A stretch of 64,000 nt of DNA from Oscillospiraceae bacterium (GTDB lineage: Bacteria > Bacillota > Clostridia > Oscillospirales > CAG-272). Each line of letters begins with the position of its first letter. The first letter of the stretch is position 1. A program made the translations under genes and the position numbers. The stretch is taken from assembly GCA_015063485.1 (NCBI GenBank), contig SVUA01000005.1, positions 17,637 to 81,636 on the forward strand, written 5' to 3'. A model generated the notes under the pieces. The model searched no databases. It was not told the DNA's origin and saw only the letters and a list, made by a program, of their open reading frames with translations. This document shows, in pieces, positions 1 to 9,505 of this stretch.

Positions 1-17
1 TCTTTTTTGCTTTTATG

Positions 18-26
18 TGATATAAT
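18..26 (+). promoter_or_regulatory. Extended -10 promoter element for the first gene
   Basis: TGATATAAT is a TGn extended -10 with a perfect TATAAT. The -35 would fall at or before the window edge, so only half of the promoter can be seen. The same TGATATAAT form recurs at several promoters in this window. Confidence 0.5.
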
Positions 27-80
27 AATAAATATTGAAGGTATAAATGCCGATATTTAGAAAGGGGGAACAGTGAAAAT

Positions 81-2402
81 ATGAAAAGATCTTTGGCTTT
101 TCTTGTTGCTTTCATTATACTTACAGGTATATTGCTCCCCAATTTGTCGCTTTTCGCGTTTGCCGAGGACATAAGCGTTGATACCGAAGTCAATGCTGAA
201 GAAAAGGTCACAGACATTCGACAGATGAGAAGCGTTTCATTTTCTTGCCATTTTGATTCAACGAATTATTCGATAAATCTTGGCGGAACGGTGACCCACG
301 ACGCGCTTATCAAATACCGTGATCATGTAATTGAAATATATGCTGTACCTCTTGGAGAAAGCGTTGAAAAAATAGTATTTGACCCAAATACCTCCGCTAT
401 TGCCGAAACTCCTATCGCGGTAAGATTTCAATTTTCAAAAAAAATAACGAGCATCGCAGAAAAATATTATTCGTATTGTGTGGTGCTTCGATCACAGGAG
501 GGGGAGCGTATTCTTGCTACCGATCCGAGATATGCAGAGGTGGCTTCTTCGTTTGAATTTGATAAAGACGCCCGTTCGGGATATAAAGGAATAGAGACCG
601 AGCGCATATCTTCCGCATCAAACGCGGGAGCAGGACGGGTAGTGATACCGATATTTTTGAATAAGCTGATCTCTGGATCGTCAAGCGGATACGTATATCA
701 AACGTACGCCGAAAACATATATTTTGAAAAAAGCTATATTGAGGAGCTTGATGCAAGAGCGCGTACAGCAACCGCATCGGGCGCTCAGGTCTATTTCCGT
801 ATACTCGTTGACGGAATTGGAGGCGGTATATCAATAAGATATGACGAAAACCTCACGGACGTTCGTTATTATATGCCCGACGTATATGATGAAAAAACGC
901 TTACGAGAGTAGAAGCTACGGTGTCCTTTTTGATAGAAAGATACGAGAATATACAAAGCGGTATCGTTGACGGTATGATAGTGGGAAGCCGTGTAGACGA
1001 TGCAGAATTCAATTACATAGAGACAAAAGATGCTACACAGTATCTTGATACGTATGCTTTGTATGCGATGGTTATAGCAAATTCTGCTCGAAAGATACGC
1101 TCGGACATAGATATAGTAATACCTTTTTCAGACGTTAATATATTTGACGGAAATACGGCAAACTCGACTATCGAGCTACTTATCGCAAAATTTGACCACG
1201 CTCTGTCTTCGGGACTTAATTTTTCTGTTATGATAGAGGGAAGCATATCGCCCGTGTCTTTAAAGGACGGAAAATTTTCTTTGCTTGAAACAAAAGAACA
1301 ACTTTATACGCAGAATATAAAGTTGTTCGATGAATATTTAAACAGACTCGCAAAGGACTTTAAAAGCGCGCCAAGATCGTTTTCGTTTGCTTGGCGCGTT
1401 CCGAGCGGACTTAACGCCAACGAGCTTTCAGGAGCGTATGCGTACTCTTATTTAAAGCTTTCACAATGTGAAAATATCTCGTCTTTCATTGTGTCTTTTT
1501 CCGACGTTGAGGCGAACGGTAAAGATAACTCCTTTAACGCGATGAAAAATATTTTTGAATATATAGACACGCCGAAACGAGATAACGTTATTTCAAACGT
1601 CCTTGAAATGTTTGGAAAAAATTCGTGGCAGGAGGTGCTCGGCGGCACAGAGCCCCAAGTGCCCGTTCTCAGAAATGATCTGAACGTACCCGTTCTCAAT
1701 TCGATCCCAAACGGCTTTAAGGGTGAATTTGCGTATTTTGATTTTTCAAAGTCGGTAGCGCTCAATAATTGGTATAAAGGCGTATCGTGCGGATATTTGC
1801 GGCTTGATCATACAGGTTTTGGAACGGCTCTTCGTGCGGATATGACCGCTTCTGACGCTCACGAATATTCGGAATTGCTCTGCCTTTACGATTATCCCGA
1901 AAGCTTTAAATATACTCCGTATCTGGCTTTCAGATTTAAGATAGACAGCGCGGATGCAGAGAACTCTCTTTTTGAAATAGTAATAAGCGGCGGACAGGGC
2001 GCGGAGCGTCTTTCTGCCTCTCAAACTGTGATTTCGGGCGGGGAAGCGCTTTTAGTGCTCGACCTTTCGGGTTACGCTAACGAGCTTACGGATTCATGGA
2101 AGATAAGCGTTCGATCGCTTGACGGAAGCGCGGAAGAGTTTTTTGTCAGCATATACGATATAGTGGGTTATAGCATGGAATATGATTCACAAGCACTTGC
2201 GTCTAATATAGAAGCTGAACGTTTGCGGATAAGAGATCAAGCAGATATCTCCGCAGACGAATCAAGCGGATCGACCATAGGTATAATAATAACGATCGCT
2301 ATTTTGGTAATATCGCTCGGTGTCGGCGTATTCGTCTGTATCCGTCCTAACGATAACGAAAACGAAAGAGATACCGAAGAAGATACTTCAAATAAAGATT
2401 AA
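81..2402 (+). CDS. Secreted, C-terminally membrane-anchored protein, possibly glycosidase-like (DUF5722 type)
   Basis: This 773-residue protein starts with a signal peptide (lysine-arginine start, hydrophobic stretch, cleavage probably after AFA near residue 28). It ends with one transmembrane helix at about residues 733-754 followed by a charged acidic tail, so most of the chain should lie outside the cell. The middle (about residues 190-480) resembles a TIM-barrel-like segment with motifs such as GRVVIPIFLN and YFRILVDG, which I associate tentatively with DUF5722. The C-terminal third looks like a beta-rich jelly-roll domain. An AAAGGGGG ribosome binding site lies 12 bases before the ATG. 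It is 21 bases upstream of dnaE and may share its transcript. I recognise no catalytic residues, so the function is open. Confidence 0.6.
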   Translation: MKRSLAFLVAFIILTGILLPNLSLFAFAEDISVDTEVNAEEKVTDIRQMRSVSFSCHFDSTNYSINLGGTVTHDALIKYRDHVIEIYAVPLGESVEKIVFDPNTSAIAETPIAVRFQFSKKITSIAEKYYSYCVVLRSQEGERILATDPRYAEVASSFEFDKDARSGYKGIETERISSASNAGAGRVVIPIFLNKLISGSSSGYVYQTYAENIYFEKSYIEELDARARTATASGAQVYFRILVDGIGGGISIRYDENLTDVRYYMPDVYDEKTLTRVEATVSFLIERYENIQSGIVDGMIVGSRVDDAEFNYIETKDATQYLDTYALYAMVIANSARKIRSDIDIVIPFSDVNIFDGNTANSTIELLIAKFDHALSSGLNFSVMIEGSISPVSLKDGKFSLLETKEQLYTQNIKLFDEYLNRLAKDFKSAPRSFSFAWRVPSGLNANELSGAYAYSYLKLSQCENISSFIVSFSDVEANGKDNSFNAMKNIFEYIDTPKRDNVISNVLEMFGKNSWQEVLGGTEPQVPVLRNDLNVPVLNSIPNGFKGEFAYFDFSKSVALNNWYKGVSCGYLRLDHTGFGTALRADMTASDAHEYSELLCLYDYPESFKYTPYLAFRFKIDSADAENSLFEIVISGGQGAERLSASQTVISGGEALLVLDLSGYANELTDSWKISVRSLDGSAEEFFVSIYDIVGYSMEYDSQALASNIEAERLRIRDQADISADESSGSTIGIIITIAILVISLGVGVFVCIRPNDNENERDTEEDTSNKD

Positions 2403-2423
2403 AAACTAACGAAAGGAAAACAG

Positions 2424-5400
2424 ATGTCCGATTTTGTTCACCTTCATTTGCACAGTGAATATAGCCTTTTGGACGGCGCGTGCCGTATAAAAGATATCCC
2501 CAAGCGTGCCGCGGAATGTGGACACAGTGCTGTCGCGCTTACAGACCACGGTAATATGTACGGCGTAGTTGCCTTTTACCAAGCGTGCGCCGAAAACGGA
2601 ATAAAAGCGATAATCGGTTGCGAGGTCTACGTTTCATCGGGTTCACGCTTTGACCGTACGGCAAATACCGACGGTAACCGAAATACGAATCATCTTGTTT
2701 TGCTTTGCGAAAACGAGACAGGGTATAAAAACCTTATATATCTTGTTTCAAAGGGATATACCGAGGGCTTTTATTCAAAGCCTCGAATAGATCTTGATCT
2801 GCTCAAGGATCATTCCGAGGGGCTTATAGCTCTTTCAGCCTGCCTTGCGGGAAGGATACCGTCTCTCATATCGGCAGGTGAATACGAGGAAGCTAGGGCT
2901 TACGCTGTAAAGCTGTCCGAGATATTCGGAAAGGATAACTTTTATATCGAGCTTCAGGACCATGGACTGAATGAGCAAAGGCAAGTTCTTCCCGAGCTTG
3001 TAAGACTTGCCAAAGAGTGCGGTTTGCCGATGGTCGCGACAAACGACTGCCATTATCTCAAGCGTGAAAACGCGCATACTCAAGCCGTGCTTATGTGCAT
3101 ACAAACGAACTCGGTAATTACCGAGGGGCGTCCTATGGGCTTTGAGACCGACGAGTTTTACTATAAGACCACCGATGAGATGAGAATGCTTTTCGGCAAA
3201 TACGAGGGAGCTATCGAAAATACAAAAAAAATTGCGGACAGATGTAATTTTGAATTTCATTTCGATATTCCCAGATTGCCGAAATTCCCGACGCCAAACG
3301 GCATATCGTCCTCGGAATATCTCCGTATGCAGACCGAGAGGGGAATGACCGAGCGCGTCAAGGACAGGACCTTGGTATTTGAGCCCGAGGGCGAGTCCGT
3401 ATATCGCGAAAGACTTGATTACGAGCTTTCTGTAATAGAGCGAATGGGATATTCCGATTATTTTCTTATCGTTCAGGATTACGTTGGCTTTGCTCGGGCA
3501 AAGGATATTCCCGTAGGTCCCGGTCGTGGCTCTGGCGCGGGAAGTCTCGTTGCGTTTCTCATGGGTATCACCGATATAGACCCGATAAAATTCGACCTTC
3601 TGTTCGAAAGATTTCTGAATCCCGAACGCGTAAGTATGCCCGATATAGATAGCGATTTCTGCTATAACAGACGAGGCGAGGTCGTCGATTACGTTTTCGA
3701 GCGTTACGGAAAAGACCGAGTATCGCAGATAATCGCGTTTGGAACTCTTGCGGCTCGCGCGGCGATCCGCGACGTTGGAAGAGCGCTCGGAATGTCTGTT
3801 TCCGAGGTCGACCCCGTAGCGCGCGCAGTCCCCAGAGAGCTTGGCATGACGCTTGAAAAGGCTGTAAAGCTTGCGGATATGAAGGCACTTTACGAAAGCT
3901 CGCCTCAAATAAAGTCCCTTGTAGATACTGCTATGCAGCTTGAGGGAATGCCGAGAAATATAACAGTCCATGCGTCAGGCATAGTGGTTACCGACGAGCC
4001 TCTGACGCAGTATCTGCCTTTGGCGGACAGCAAGGGAACTACCGTTACGCAGTTCGATATGGATACGATAGCAAAGCTCGGACTTTTAAAGTTCGATATC
4101 CTTGCCATAAGATATTTGAGCGTTATAGACGAGGCTTGTCAGTCTATACGCGAGACCGAGCCGAGCTTTGACCTTAAAGACGTTTCGTTCGATGATAAAG
4201 AGACGTACGATATGATATCGGCTGGAAATACGCTCGGAGTTTTTCAGCTTGAATCCGCGGGAATGAGACAGGTCCTTTGCGACCTTGCGCCGAATTGTCT
4301 TGAGGATATAATAGCGGCTATCGCGCTATACCGTCCAGGACCCATGGATTCGATACCGCAGTATATCGAAGCAAGGCGCGACCCGAAAAATATAAAATAC
4401 GCTATCCCCGAGCTTGAGCCTATATTGCGCTCGACCTACGGTTGTACAGTATATCAGGAGCAGGTAATGAGCATCTTCCGCAAGGTAGCGGGATATACTT
4501 ACGGTCACGCGGATATCGTACGCAGAGCTATGGCGAAAAAGAAAGCCGACGTACTTGCTTCCGAAAAGGAGAGCTTTATTTCGGGCGCGGAAAAAAATGG
4601 CGTAGATAAAGGTGTGGCGACAAAGCTTTTTGACGATATGGCTTCGTTTGCGAATTATGCTTTCAATAAGAGCCACGCGGCAGCATACGCCGTTATGTCT
4701 TACCGCACGGCGTATCTGAAAGCGCATTATCCTTGTCAGTATATGGCGGCGCTCATGACGTCTGTTTTGGGCGACCTTTCAAAGCTTAACGAATATATAG
4801 GCGAATGCTCGAAATTCGGTATCAGAGTTCTTCCGCCCGATATAAACGAGAGCAGAAAATATTTTTCCGCAAACGGAAAGGACATTATATTCGGATTACT
4901 TGCGCTTAAAGGCGTTGGAGATCAGTTCGTTTCGTCAATGATGATGGAAAGGGAGAGCGGAAAATTCAAAAGCTTTGAGGATTTTATCACGCGGGTAGCG
5001 CCTTACGATATGAATAAGGTAATGGTAGAATCGCTTATAAAGGCGGGTGCTTTTGACGGACTCGGAACGTACAGAAGCCGTTTACTTGCATCTTACGAAA
5101 AGCTTATCGACATAGTTACTCAAAAGAACAGAAATAATCTCGCAGGACAGCTTGATATGTTTTCAGCGATCCCCGAAGCCGCGTCAAGCGTACCGTCGTT
5201 TGAGTACCCAAATATCCCCGACTTTGATCTCCGTGAGAAATTGCTTTTGGAAAAAGAGAGCGCGGGAATGTATTTTTCGGGACATCTTATGGACAATTAT
5301 TCGGATATGTCAAAGCATCTTAAGGCGCAAAGCGTTTCGTCCTTTGCCGAGCTTGGAGAAAGCTTTGACAAACAACGCGTAAGGATAGCGGGAATCGTTA

Positions 5401-5945
5401 CCTCGGTCACTCCAAAAACTACAAGAAAGAACGAAAAAATGGCGTTCTTCAAGGTAGAAGACCGCTACGGTGAGATAGAATGTCTTGCGTTTCCAACACA
5501 GTATTCGAGGCATTCTTATAAGATACGCGTAGACGCTCCCCTTTATATAGAAGGAGATCTGTCGGTGCGCGAGGACGAGGATACCAAGATACTTGTGACG
5601 GATATCAGAGAATTGCTCGATAATAAGATGTTTAAAGAGGCGAACAATGAAAAAGAACGCCCCGTATCCGCACAAAGCGCAAATACGGAGCAAATGATGG
5701 GAAGCCCTGAACAAGCAAGACTTGTCAACGTAAAGAAGGTCTATATAAGAGTTCCCGATTTTAATTGTGAGCAATTCAAAAAGGCAAGGAATATAGTCGA
5801 GATATTCGAAGGCACTGTGCGTGTTATCTTTTATGATAGCTCACGGTCACAAGCCGTCAATTTCCCTCAGGGAATAGACGCGACACCGTACGTGATATCC
5901 GAGCTTGTAAGGCTCTTGGGACAAGAGAACGTCGTTCCGAAATAA
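2424..5945 (+). CDS. dnaE: DNA polymerase III subunit alpha (DnaE)
   Basis: This is the replicative DNA polymerase catalytic subunit of the DnaE type, 1173 residues, which is the usual length. The N-terminal PHP domain begins at once (HLHLHSEYSLLDGA, residues 5-18). The family-C polymerase core carries GPGRGSGAGS near residue 365, the catalytic PDIDSDF near 406 and the third aspartate in KFDILAI near 556. A helix-hairpin-helix region follows, then an OB-fold (RIAGIVTSV, about 990) for single-stranded DNA. In Firmicutes DnaE works beside PolC, which is not in this window. A GAAAGGAAA site precedes the ATG. It probably forms an operon with the upstream anchored protein. Its stop lies 1 base from the stop of the convergent downstream gene. 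Confidence 0.97.
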   Translation: MSDFVHLHLHSEYSLLDGACRIKDIPKRAAECGHSAVALTDHGNMYGVVAFYQACAENGIKAIIGCEVYVSSGSRFDRTANTDGNRNTNHLVLLCENETGYKNLIYLVSKGYTEGFYSKPRIDLDLLKDHSEGLIALSACLAGRIPSLISAGEYEEARAYAVKLSEIFGKDNFYIELQDHGLNEQRQVLPELVRLAKECGLPMVATNDCHYLKRENAHTQAVLMCIQTNSVITEGRPMGFETDEFYYKTTDEMRMLFGKYEGAIENTKKIADRCNFEFHFDIPRLPKFPTPNGISSSEYLRMQTERGMTERVKDRTLVFEPEGESVYRERLDYELSVIERMGYSDYFLIVQDYVGFARAKDIPVGPGRGSGAGSLVAFLMGITDIDPIKFDLLFERFLNPERVSMPDIDSDFCYNRRGEVVDYVFERYGKDRVSQIIAFGTLAARAAIRDVGRALGMSVSEVDPVARAVPRELGMTLEKAVKLADMKALYESSPQIKSLVDTAMQLEGMPRNITVHASGIVVTDEPLTQYLPLADSKGTTVTQFDMDTIAKLGLLKFDILAIRYLSVIDEACQSIRETEPSFDLKDVSFDDKETYDMISAGNTLGVFQLESAGMRQVLCDLAPNCLEDIIAAIALYRPGPMDSIPQYIEARRDPKNIKYAIPELEPILRSTYGCTVYQEQVMSIFRKVAGYTYGHADIVRRAMAKKKADVLASEKESFISGAEKNGVDKGVATKLFDDMASFANYAFNKSHAAAYAVMSYRTAYLKAHYPCQYMAALMTSVLGDLSKLNEYIGECSKFGIRVLPPDINESRKYFSANGKDIIFGLLALKGVGDQFVSSMMMERESGKFKSFEDFITRVAPYDMNKVMVESLIKAGAFDGLGTYRSRLLASYEKLIDIVTQKNRNNLAGQLDMFSAIPEAASSVPSFEYPNIPDFDLREKLLLEKESAGMYFSGHLMDNYSDMSKHLKAQSVSSFAELGESFDKQRVRIAGIVTSVTPKTTRKNEKMAFFKVEDRYGEIECLAFPTQYSRHSYKIRVDAPLYIEGDLSVREDEDTKILVTDIRELLDNKMFKEANNEKERPVSAQSANTEQMMGSPEQARLVNVKKVYIRVPDFNCEQFKKARNIVEIFEGTVRVIFYDSSRSQAVNFPQGIDATPYVISELVRLLGQENVVPK

Positions 5946-5946
5946 G

Positions 5947-6345
5947 CTAACCCGTATAATCTTCTATAATAGCAAGAAGTTCTTTTCTTGAATTTACCTT
6001 TATACCCTCTCTGAGCAGGTCACGGTCTGCGACAGGGAGGGTTTTTATATGCGTTTCAATAACGTGAATAAGGACGTTGTCAGCGTTAAAAATACCGATA
6101 CGCTCCTCATGCTCTCGAACTATCCAACCGTAAGTAGCGCTCGTATCGGGAGCATCATCGGAGGTGTCTTCGGGAGAAACGTATACGTAGACGTATTCGG
6201 TTTGAGATGCCAAAGTATCCGTTTCTTGCCCGTCTATCGATCTTTCGCTTTTTTTTACTGTAAAAAGAGTCAAAAAAAGTATAGCAAGCATAAGAAGAGA
6301 GCAAACGGCGGCATAGAGCGTAAAGGCACTGTCTTCTTTTTTCAT
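5947..6345 (-). CDS. Small membrane protein with BofC-like C-terminal domain
   Basis: This 132-residue protein has one N-terminal transmembrane segment (about residues 10-30), a short acidic linker and a compact C-terminal domain containing YGWIVREHEERIGIF and ending in an acidic IEDYTG. That domain resembles the C-terminal module of BofC-like proteins found across Clostridia, including non-spore-formers. The start is clear: GGGAGGAAT lies just before the ATG. It is divergent from the penicillin-binding protein gene, with about 115 bases between their starts. Its stop nearly touches the dnaE stop. The link to forespore signalling is only by resemblance. Confidence 0.6.
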   Translation of the reverse strand: MKKEDSAFTLYAAVCSLLMLAILFLTLFTVKKSERSIDGQETDTLASQTEYVYVYVSPEDTSDDAPDTSATYGWIVREHEERIGIFNADNVLIHVIETHIKTLPVADRDLLREGIKVNSRKELLAIIEDYTG

Positions 6346-6459
6346 ATTCCTCCCAATGTATTACGTAAAAAATATTTTGTATTATTATCACTCATAAAAG
6401 GTTTATATATTCATTTTAAGAGCAATAATATAATGTATAAATTTATATCGGAGATAAAT

Positions 6460-8958
6460 ATGAAGAAAAAAAGGGAAAGAAAAAATGACTCGAAAAGACC
6501 TAAAGCCATAAGAGTTATTTTACGCATACTGCTCGGAACGCTCTTTATGTTAAGCGTAATAATACTGATAGCGGGACTTGCTTTTGCTATTTATGTAGAT
6601 AAAAAAGTAGAAAAACATATAGATGAAACACTATTTACAATGGTTGGCTCTGATTCGGCAAGGATCTATGCTTATGAAACAAGCGAGAGCGGAGAGAGGG
6701 AAGCGGTAGAGATGACCGATGCGGCGATATACGGCGGATACAGATGCGTTTATGCCGAATACGATACCATTCCCAAGGATTTGATAGATGCTTTTATAAG
6801 CATAGAGGATAAAAGATTTTATTCTCACAAAGGCGTGGATTGGTTCAGAACTGCAACTGCGGGGGTCAATTACTTTCTCAAATTCAACGGAAGCTACGGA
6901 GGCTCAACGATAACGCAGCAGTTAATAAAAAACGTTACCGATAAAGCCGACTATTCATTTCAGAGAAAGATACAGGAAATATTCTGGGCAATAGACCTTG
7001 AGACGAAAATGGATAAAAAAGAGATACTCGGTTTGTATCTCAATATAATAAATCTTTCGCAAGGTTGTTACGGAGTAAGGACCGCGGCGAACTATTATTA
7101 TTCAAAGGAGCTCTCGGAGCTAACTCTTTCGGAATGCGCTACTATTGCCGCCATAACCAATAATCCGTCGTATTATGACCCGATTCGGAATCCCGAAAAC
7201 AATAAGACCCGCCGTGACCTTATACTTTCGCAGATGCTTGAACAGGAGTATATCACCGCAGACGAATATAACGAAGCGATAGACGATGAAATATCATTAA
7301 ACGTAAACGCGGATATGGCAAAGGATAGCGTTAATTCTTGGTACGTCGATATGGTTATAAACGACGTTATAAACGACCTTATGGTTCAAAAGGGATACAG
7401 TCGGACAATGGCAGGACTTATCGTATATACGGGCGGATTGAAGATATATACGGCGATGGATACTGACGTTCAGAGGATACTTGACGAATATTATTCAGAT
7501 CCAAATAATTTTTATAGCGGAATAAGCGGAGAGACTCCGCAAAGCTCAATGATAATAATAGATCCTATAACGGGCGACGTGCTCGGCGTAGCGGGAGCGA
7601 TAGGAGAAAAGAATGCAAACCGTATTCAGAATTTCGCAACGCAGACCGTGCGTCCCGCGGGTTCTGTAATAAAACCTCTTTCGGTATACGCTCCCGCGCT
7701 TGAGGACGGAGTGATAACGTGGGCGTCTGTTTACGACGACGTCCCCGTAAATTTCGGAAAATATAATTTAGACAAGAGCAAAGGCGAGATAGTCGAGCCT
7801 GTCGCGTGGCCTCAAAATTCAAATAAGATATACAGAGGGCTTACGAATATCAATTACGCGATAGAACACTCGGTAAATACAGTTGCCGTAAAGGTTCTTG
7901 AGGATATAGGAATAGACCGCGGATTTGATTTTTTATACAATAAGCTTCACATGAAAAGCCTGATAGAAACAAAAACCTTATCAAACGGAAGCGTGTTGAC
8001 AGATAAGGATTACGCGGCGTTAGCGCTCGGTCAGTTTAATTACGGAGTTACACTAAAGGAAACGACGGCGGCGTATTCCATATTTGCAAATAACGGCGTA
8101 TATAATAAAGCGAGAAGCTATTATAAGGTCACAGACGTAAACGGAAGCGTTATTCTTGAAGACAGATATTCGGGAGAGGCGGTAATAAAAGAGGAAACGG
8201 CTTCGTTGATGACCTTGATGCTTCAAAATGTCGTGAAAAACGGTTCGGCTACCGATATAACGCTTGACCAAAAAATAGACTGTGCGGGGAAGACAGGAAC
8301 GACTCAAAAGAATTACGACAAATGGTTCATAGGATATACGCCGTATTTTATAGGCGGAGTGTGGTGCGGTTACGAATACCCAAAGACTTTGTCCAACGTA
8401 AATTCAAACGTTTGTATCAAGGCGTGGGACGATGTAATGACCTTGCTTCATGAAAAATATATAAAAAGCGGAGAAACAAAAGGTTTTTCAATAGATCCCG
8501 ATGTTTCTGAATACGAGTATTGTAAGGACTCGGGAATGCTTGCTACTGAAGCGTGTATAAAGGACGCGAGAGGGAGTCGCATAGAAAAGGGATATTTTGC
8601 GAAGGGAACAGAGCCCTCAGAATATTGTACCTGTCACAGATCAGTAGCGTACGATAAAATCAACGGCGGAGTTGCGCTTGACGATTGTCCGAGCGAAAAT
8701 ACAGAGTACGTGGGAATGATCGTAGTGGAAAGAAAATTTCCCATGCAGATATACGTTACCGACGCGCAATACGTTTTCAGGGATATAGGCAGAGAGATCG
8801 CCCCCGAAACGTCCGAAGCACTTCCGTTCTTTAATAATTTGTACGGAGAAAACGAATATAGCGGAATAAGCAACGTAAAAGCGCAGTACAACCGACTTTG
8901 CAGAACTCACTTTAATTATTTTAGCTGGAAAAAGAAAGAAGAAAACTCGTCCGCGTAA
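6460..8958 (+). CDS. Class A penicillin-binding protein (PBP1A-like)
   Basis: This 832-residue bifunctional peptidoglycan synthase has a short basic cytoplasmic tail, one membrane anchor (about residues 20-47), a GT51 glycosyltransferase domain (EDKRFYSHKGVD near 115, then GGSTITQQL) and a transpeptidase domain. The active-site serine is in SVIK near residue 400, followed by SVN and KTGTTQ near 609. A C-terminal extension rich in cysteine (CKD, ACI, CTCH) follows. The ATG at 6460 is chosen because GGAG lies 7 bases upstream. A longer reading frame back to 6049 crosses the divergent gene, and an ATG at 6433 lies inside a TATAAT-like sequence. The gene ends inside a bidirectional terminator. 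Confidence 0.93.
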   Translation: MKKKRERKNDSKRPKAIRVILRILLGTLFMLSVIILIAGLAFAIYVDKKVEKHIDETLFTMVGSDSARIYAYETSESGEREAVEMTDAAIYGGYRCVYAEYDTIPKDLIDAFISIEDKRFYSHKGVDWFRTATAGVNYFLKFNGSYGGSTITQQLIKNVTDKADYSFQRKIQEIFWAIDLETKMDKKEILGLYLNIINLSQGCYGVRTAANYYYSKELSELTLSECATIAAITNNPSYYDPIRNPENNKTRRDLILSQMLEQEYITADEYNEAIDDEISLNVNADMAKDSVNSWYVDMVINDVINDLMVQKGYSRTMAGLIVYTGGLKIYTAMDTDVQRILDEYYSDPNNFYSGISGETPQSSMIIIDPITGDVLGVAGAIGEKNANRIQNFATQTVRPAGSVIKPLSVYAPALEDGVITWASVYDDVPVNFGKYNLDKSKGEIVEPVAWPQNSNKIYRGLTNINYAIEHSVNTVAVKVLEDIGIDRGFDFLYNKLHMKSLIETKTLSNGSVLTDKDYAALALGQFNYGVTLKETTAAYSIFANNGVYNKARSYYKVTDVNGSVILEDRYSGEAVIKEETASLMTLMLQNVVKNGSATDITLDQKIDCAGKTGTTQKNYDKWFIGYTPYFIGGVWCGYEYPKTLSNVNSNVCIKAWDDVMTLLHEKYIKSGETKGFSIDPDVSEYEYCKDSGMLATEACIKDARGSRIEKGYFAKGTEPSEYCTCHRSVAYDKINGGVALDDCPSENTEYVGMIVVERKFPMQIYVTDAQYVFRDIGREIAPETSEALPFFNNLYGENEYSGISNVKAQYNRLCRTHFNYFSWKKKEENSSA

Positions 8959-8979
8959 ATTTTACGCAGACGAGTTTTC
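8941..8979. terminator. Bidirectional terminator between the PBP and GNAT genes
   Basis: GAAAACTCGTCCGCGTAAA and TTTACGCAGACGAGTTTTC form a stem of 19 bases with one mismatch. T-runs stand on both sides. The PBP stop codon lies inside it, and the convergent GNAT gene ends 5 bases beyond it. Confidence 0.85.
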
Positions 8980-8983
8980 CATA

Positions 8984-9487
8984 TTAAACTAATAATTGAT
9001 ATTGGTCGATATCGATAAATCTACCAAACTTATATCCCGCTTCCTTAACCGTTCCGCAAAGAGTAAAGCCAAACTTTTGGTGCAGATTTGCACTCGCTTC
9101 GTTTCCTTCGGTGATAATGGATATTATCGTATGGATAGTAGGTTCTTTCTTGGCAATATCGATTATAACTGATAATAATTTCGATGCGATACCGCATTTT
9201 CGATGATCAATGCTTACGTATATCGAAAGCTCGACGGTAGAGTGATAGCCCTCTTTTCTGCGATAAGGCGAGAGACAAGCGTATCCGACCACCTTGCCGT
9301 CGGTCTCGGCAACTATAAGAGGGTGGTTTCCTACGTTATGCTCGAGCAACCATTCGTGGCGTTGCTCGGGCGTTTGATAATTTATGTCAAGCGTTGCCGT
9401 AGTATGCTCCACCTCGTAGTTGTAAATATCGACGAGATACAAGAGGTCACGGTATTCGGCAGGTCTTATTACAATATTTTCTGACAT
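8984..9487 (-). CDS. GNAT N-acetyltransferase, phosphinothricin acetyltransferase-like
   Basis: This 167-residue single-domain acetyltransferase opens with IRPAEYRDLLYLVDIYNYEV, typical of the Pat/Bar branch of GNAT enzymes, which N-acetylate small amines or amino-acid analogues. The acetyl-CoA pyrophosphate loop is RKCGIA (R-x-x-G-x-A). The C-terminal part has the usual NLHQKFGF and YKFGR. The ATG is preceded by AAAGGGATC. It lies 18 bases after the ABC exporter gene on the same strand and is probably its last cistron, which could suggest shared detoxification. The substrate cannot be read from the sequence. Confidence 0.85.
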   Translation of the reverse strand: MSENIVIRPAEYRDLLYLVDIYNYEVEHTTATLDINYQTPEQRHEWLLEHNVGNHPLIVAETDGKVVGYACLSPYRRKEGYHSTVELSIYVSIDHRKCGIASKLLSVIIDIAKKEPTIHTIISIITEGNEASANLHQKFGFTLCGTVKEAGYKFGRFIDIDQYQLLV

Positions 9488-9505
9488 ATGATCCCTTTCT
9501 TCATT

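Noticed and set aside
2835..3971. A 378-codon minus-strand frame opposite dnaE
   Set aside because: The sense strand encodes conserved DnaE motifs throughout, and the antisense product has no recognisable domain or ribosome site.
6049..6459. N-terminal extension of the PBP gene
   Set aside because: It would run across the divergent BofC-like gene and its promoter region. The ATG at 6460 has a ribosome site and a normal PBP start.
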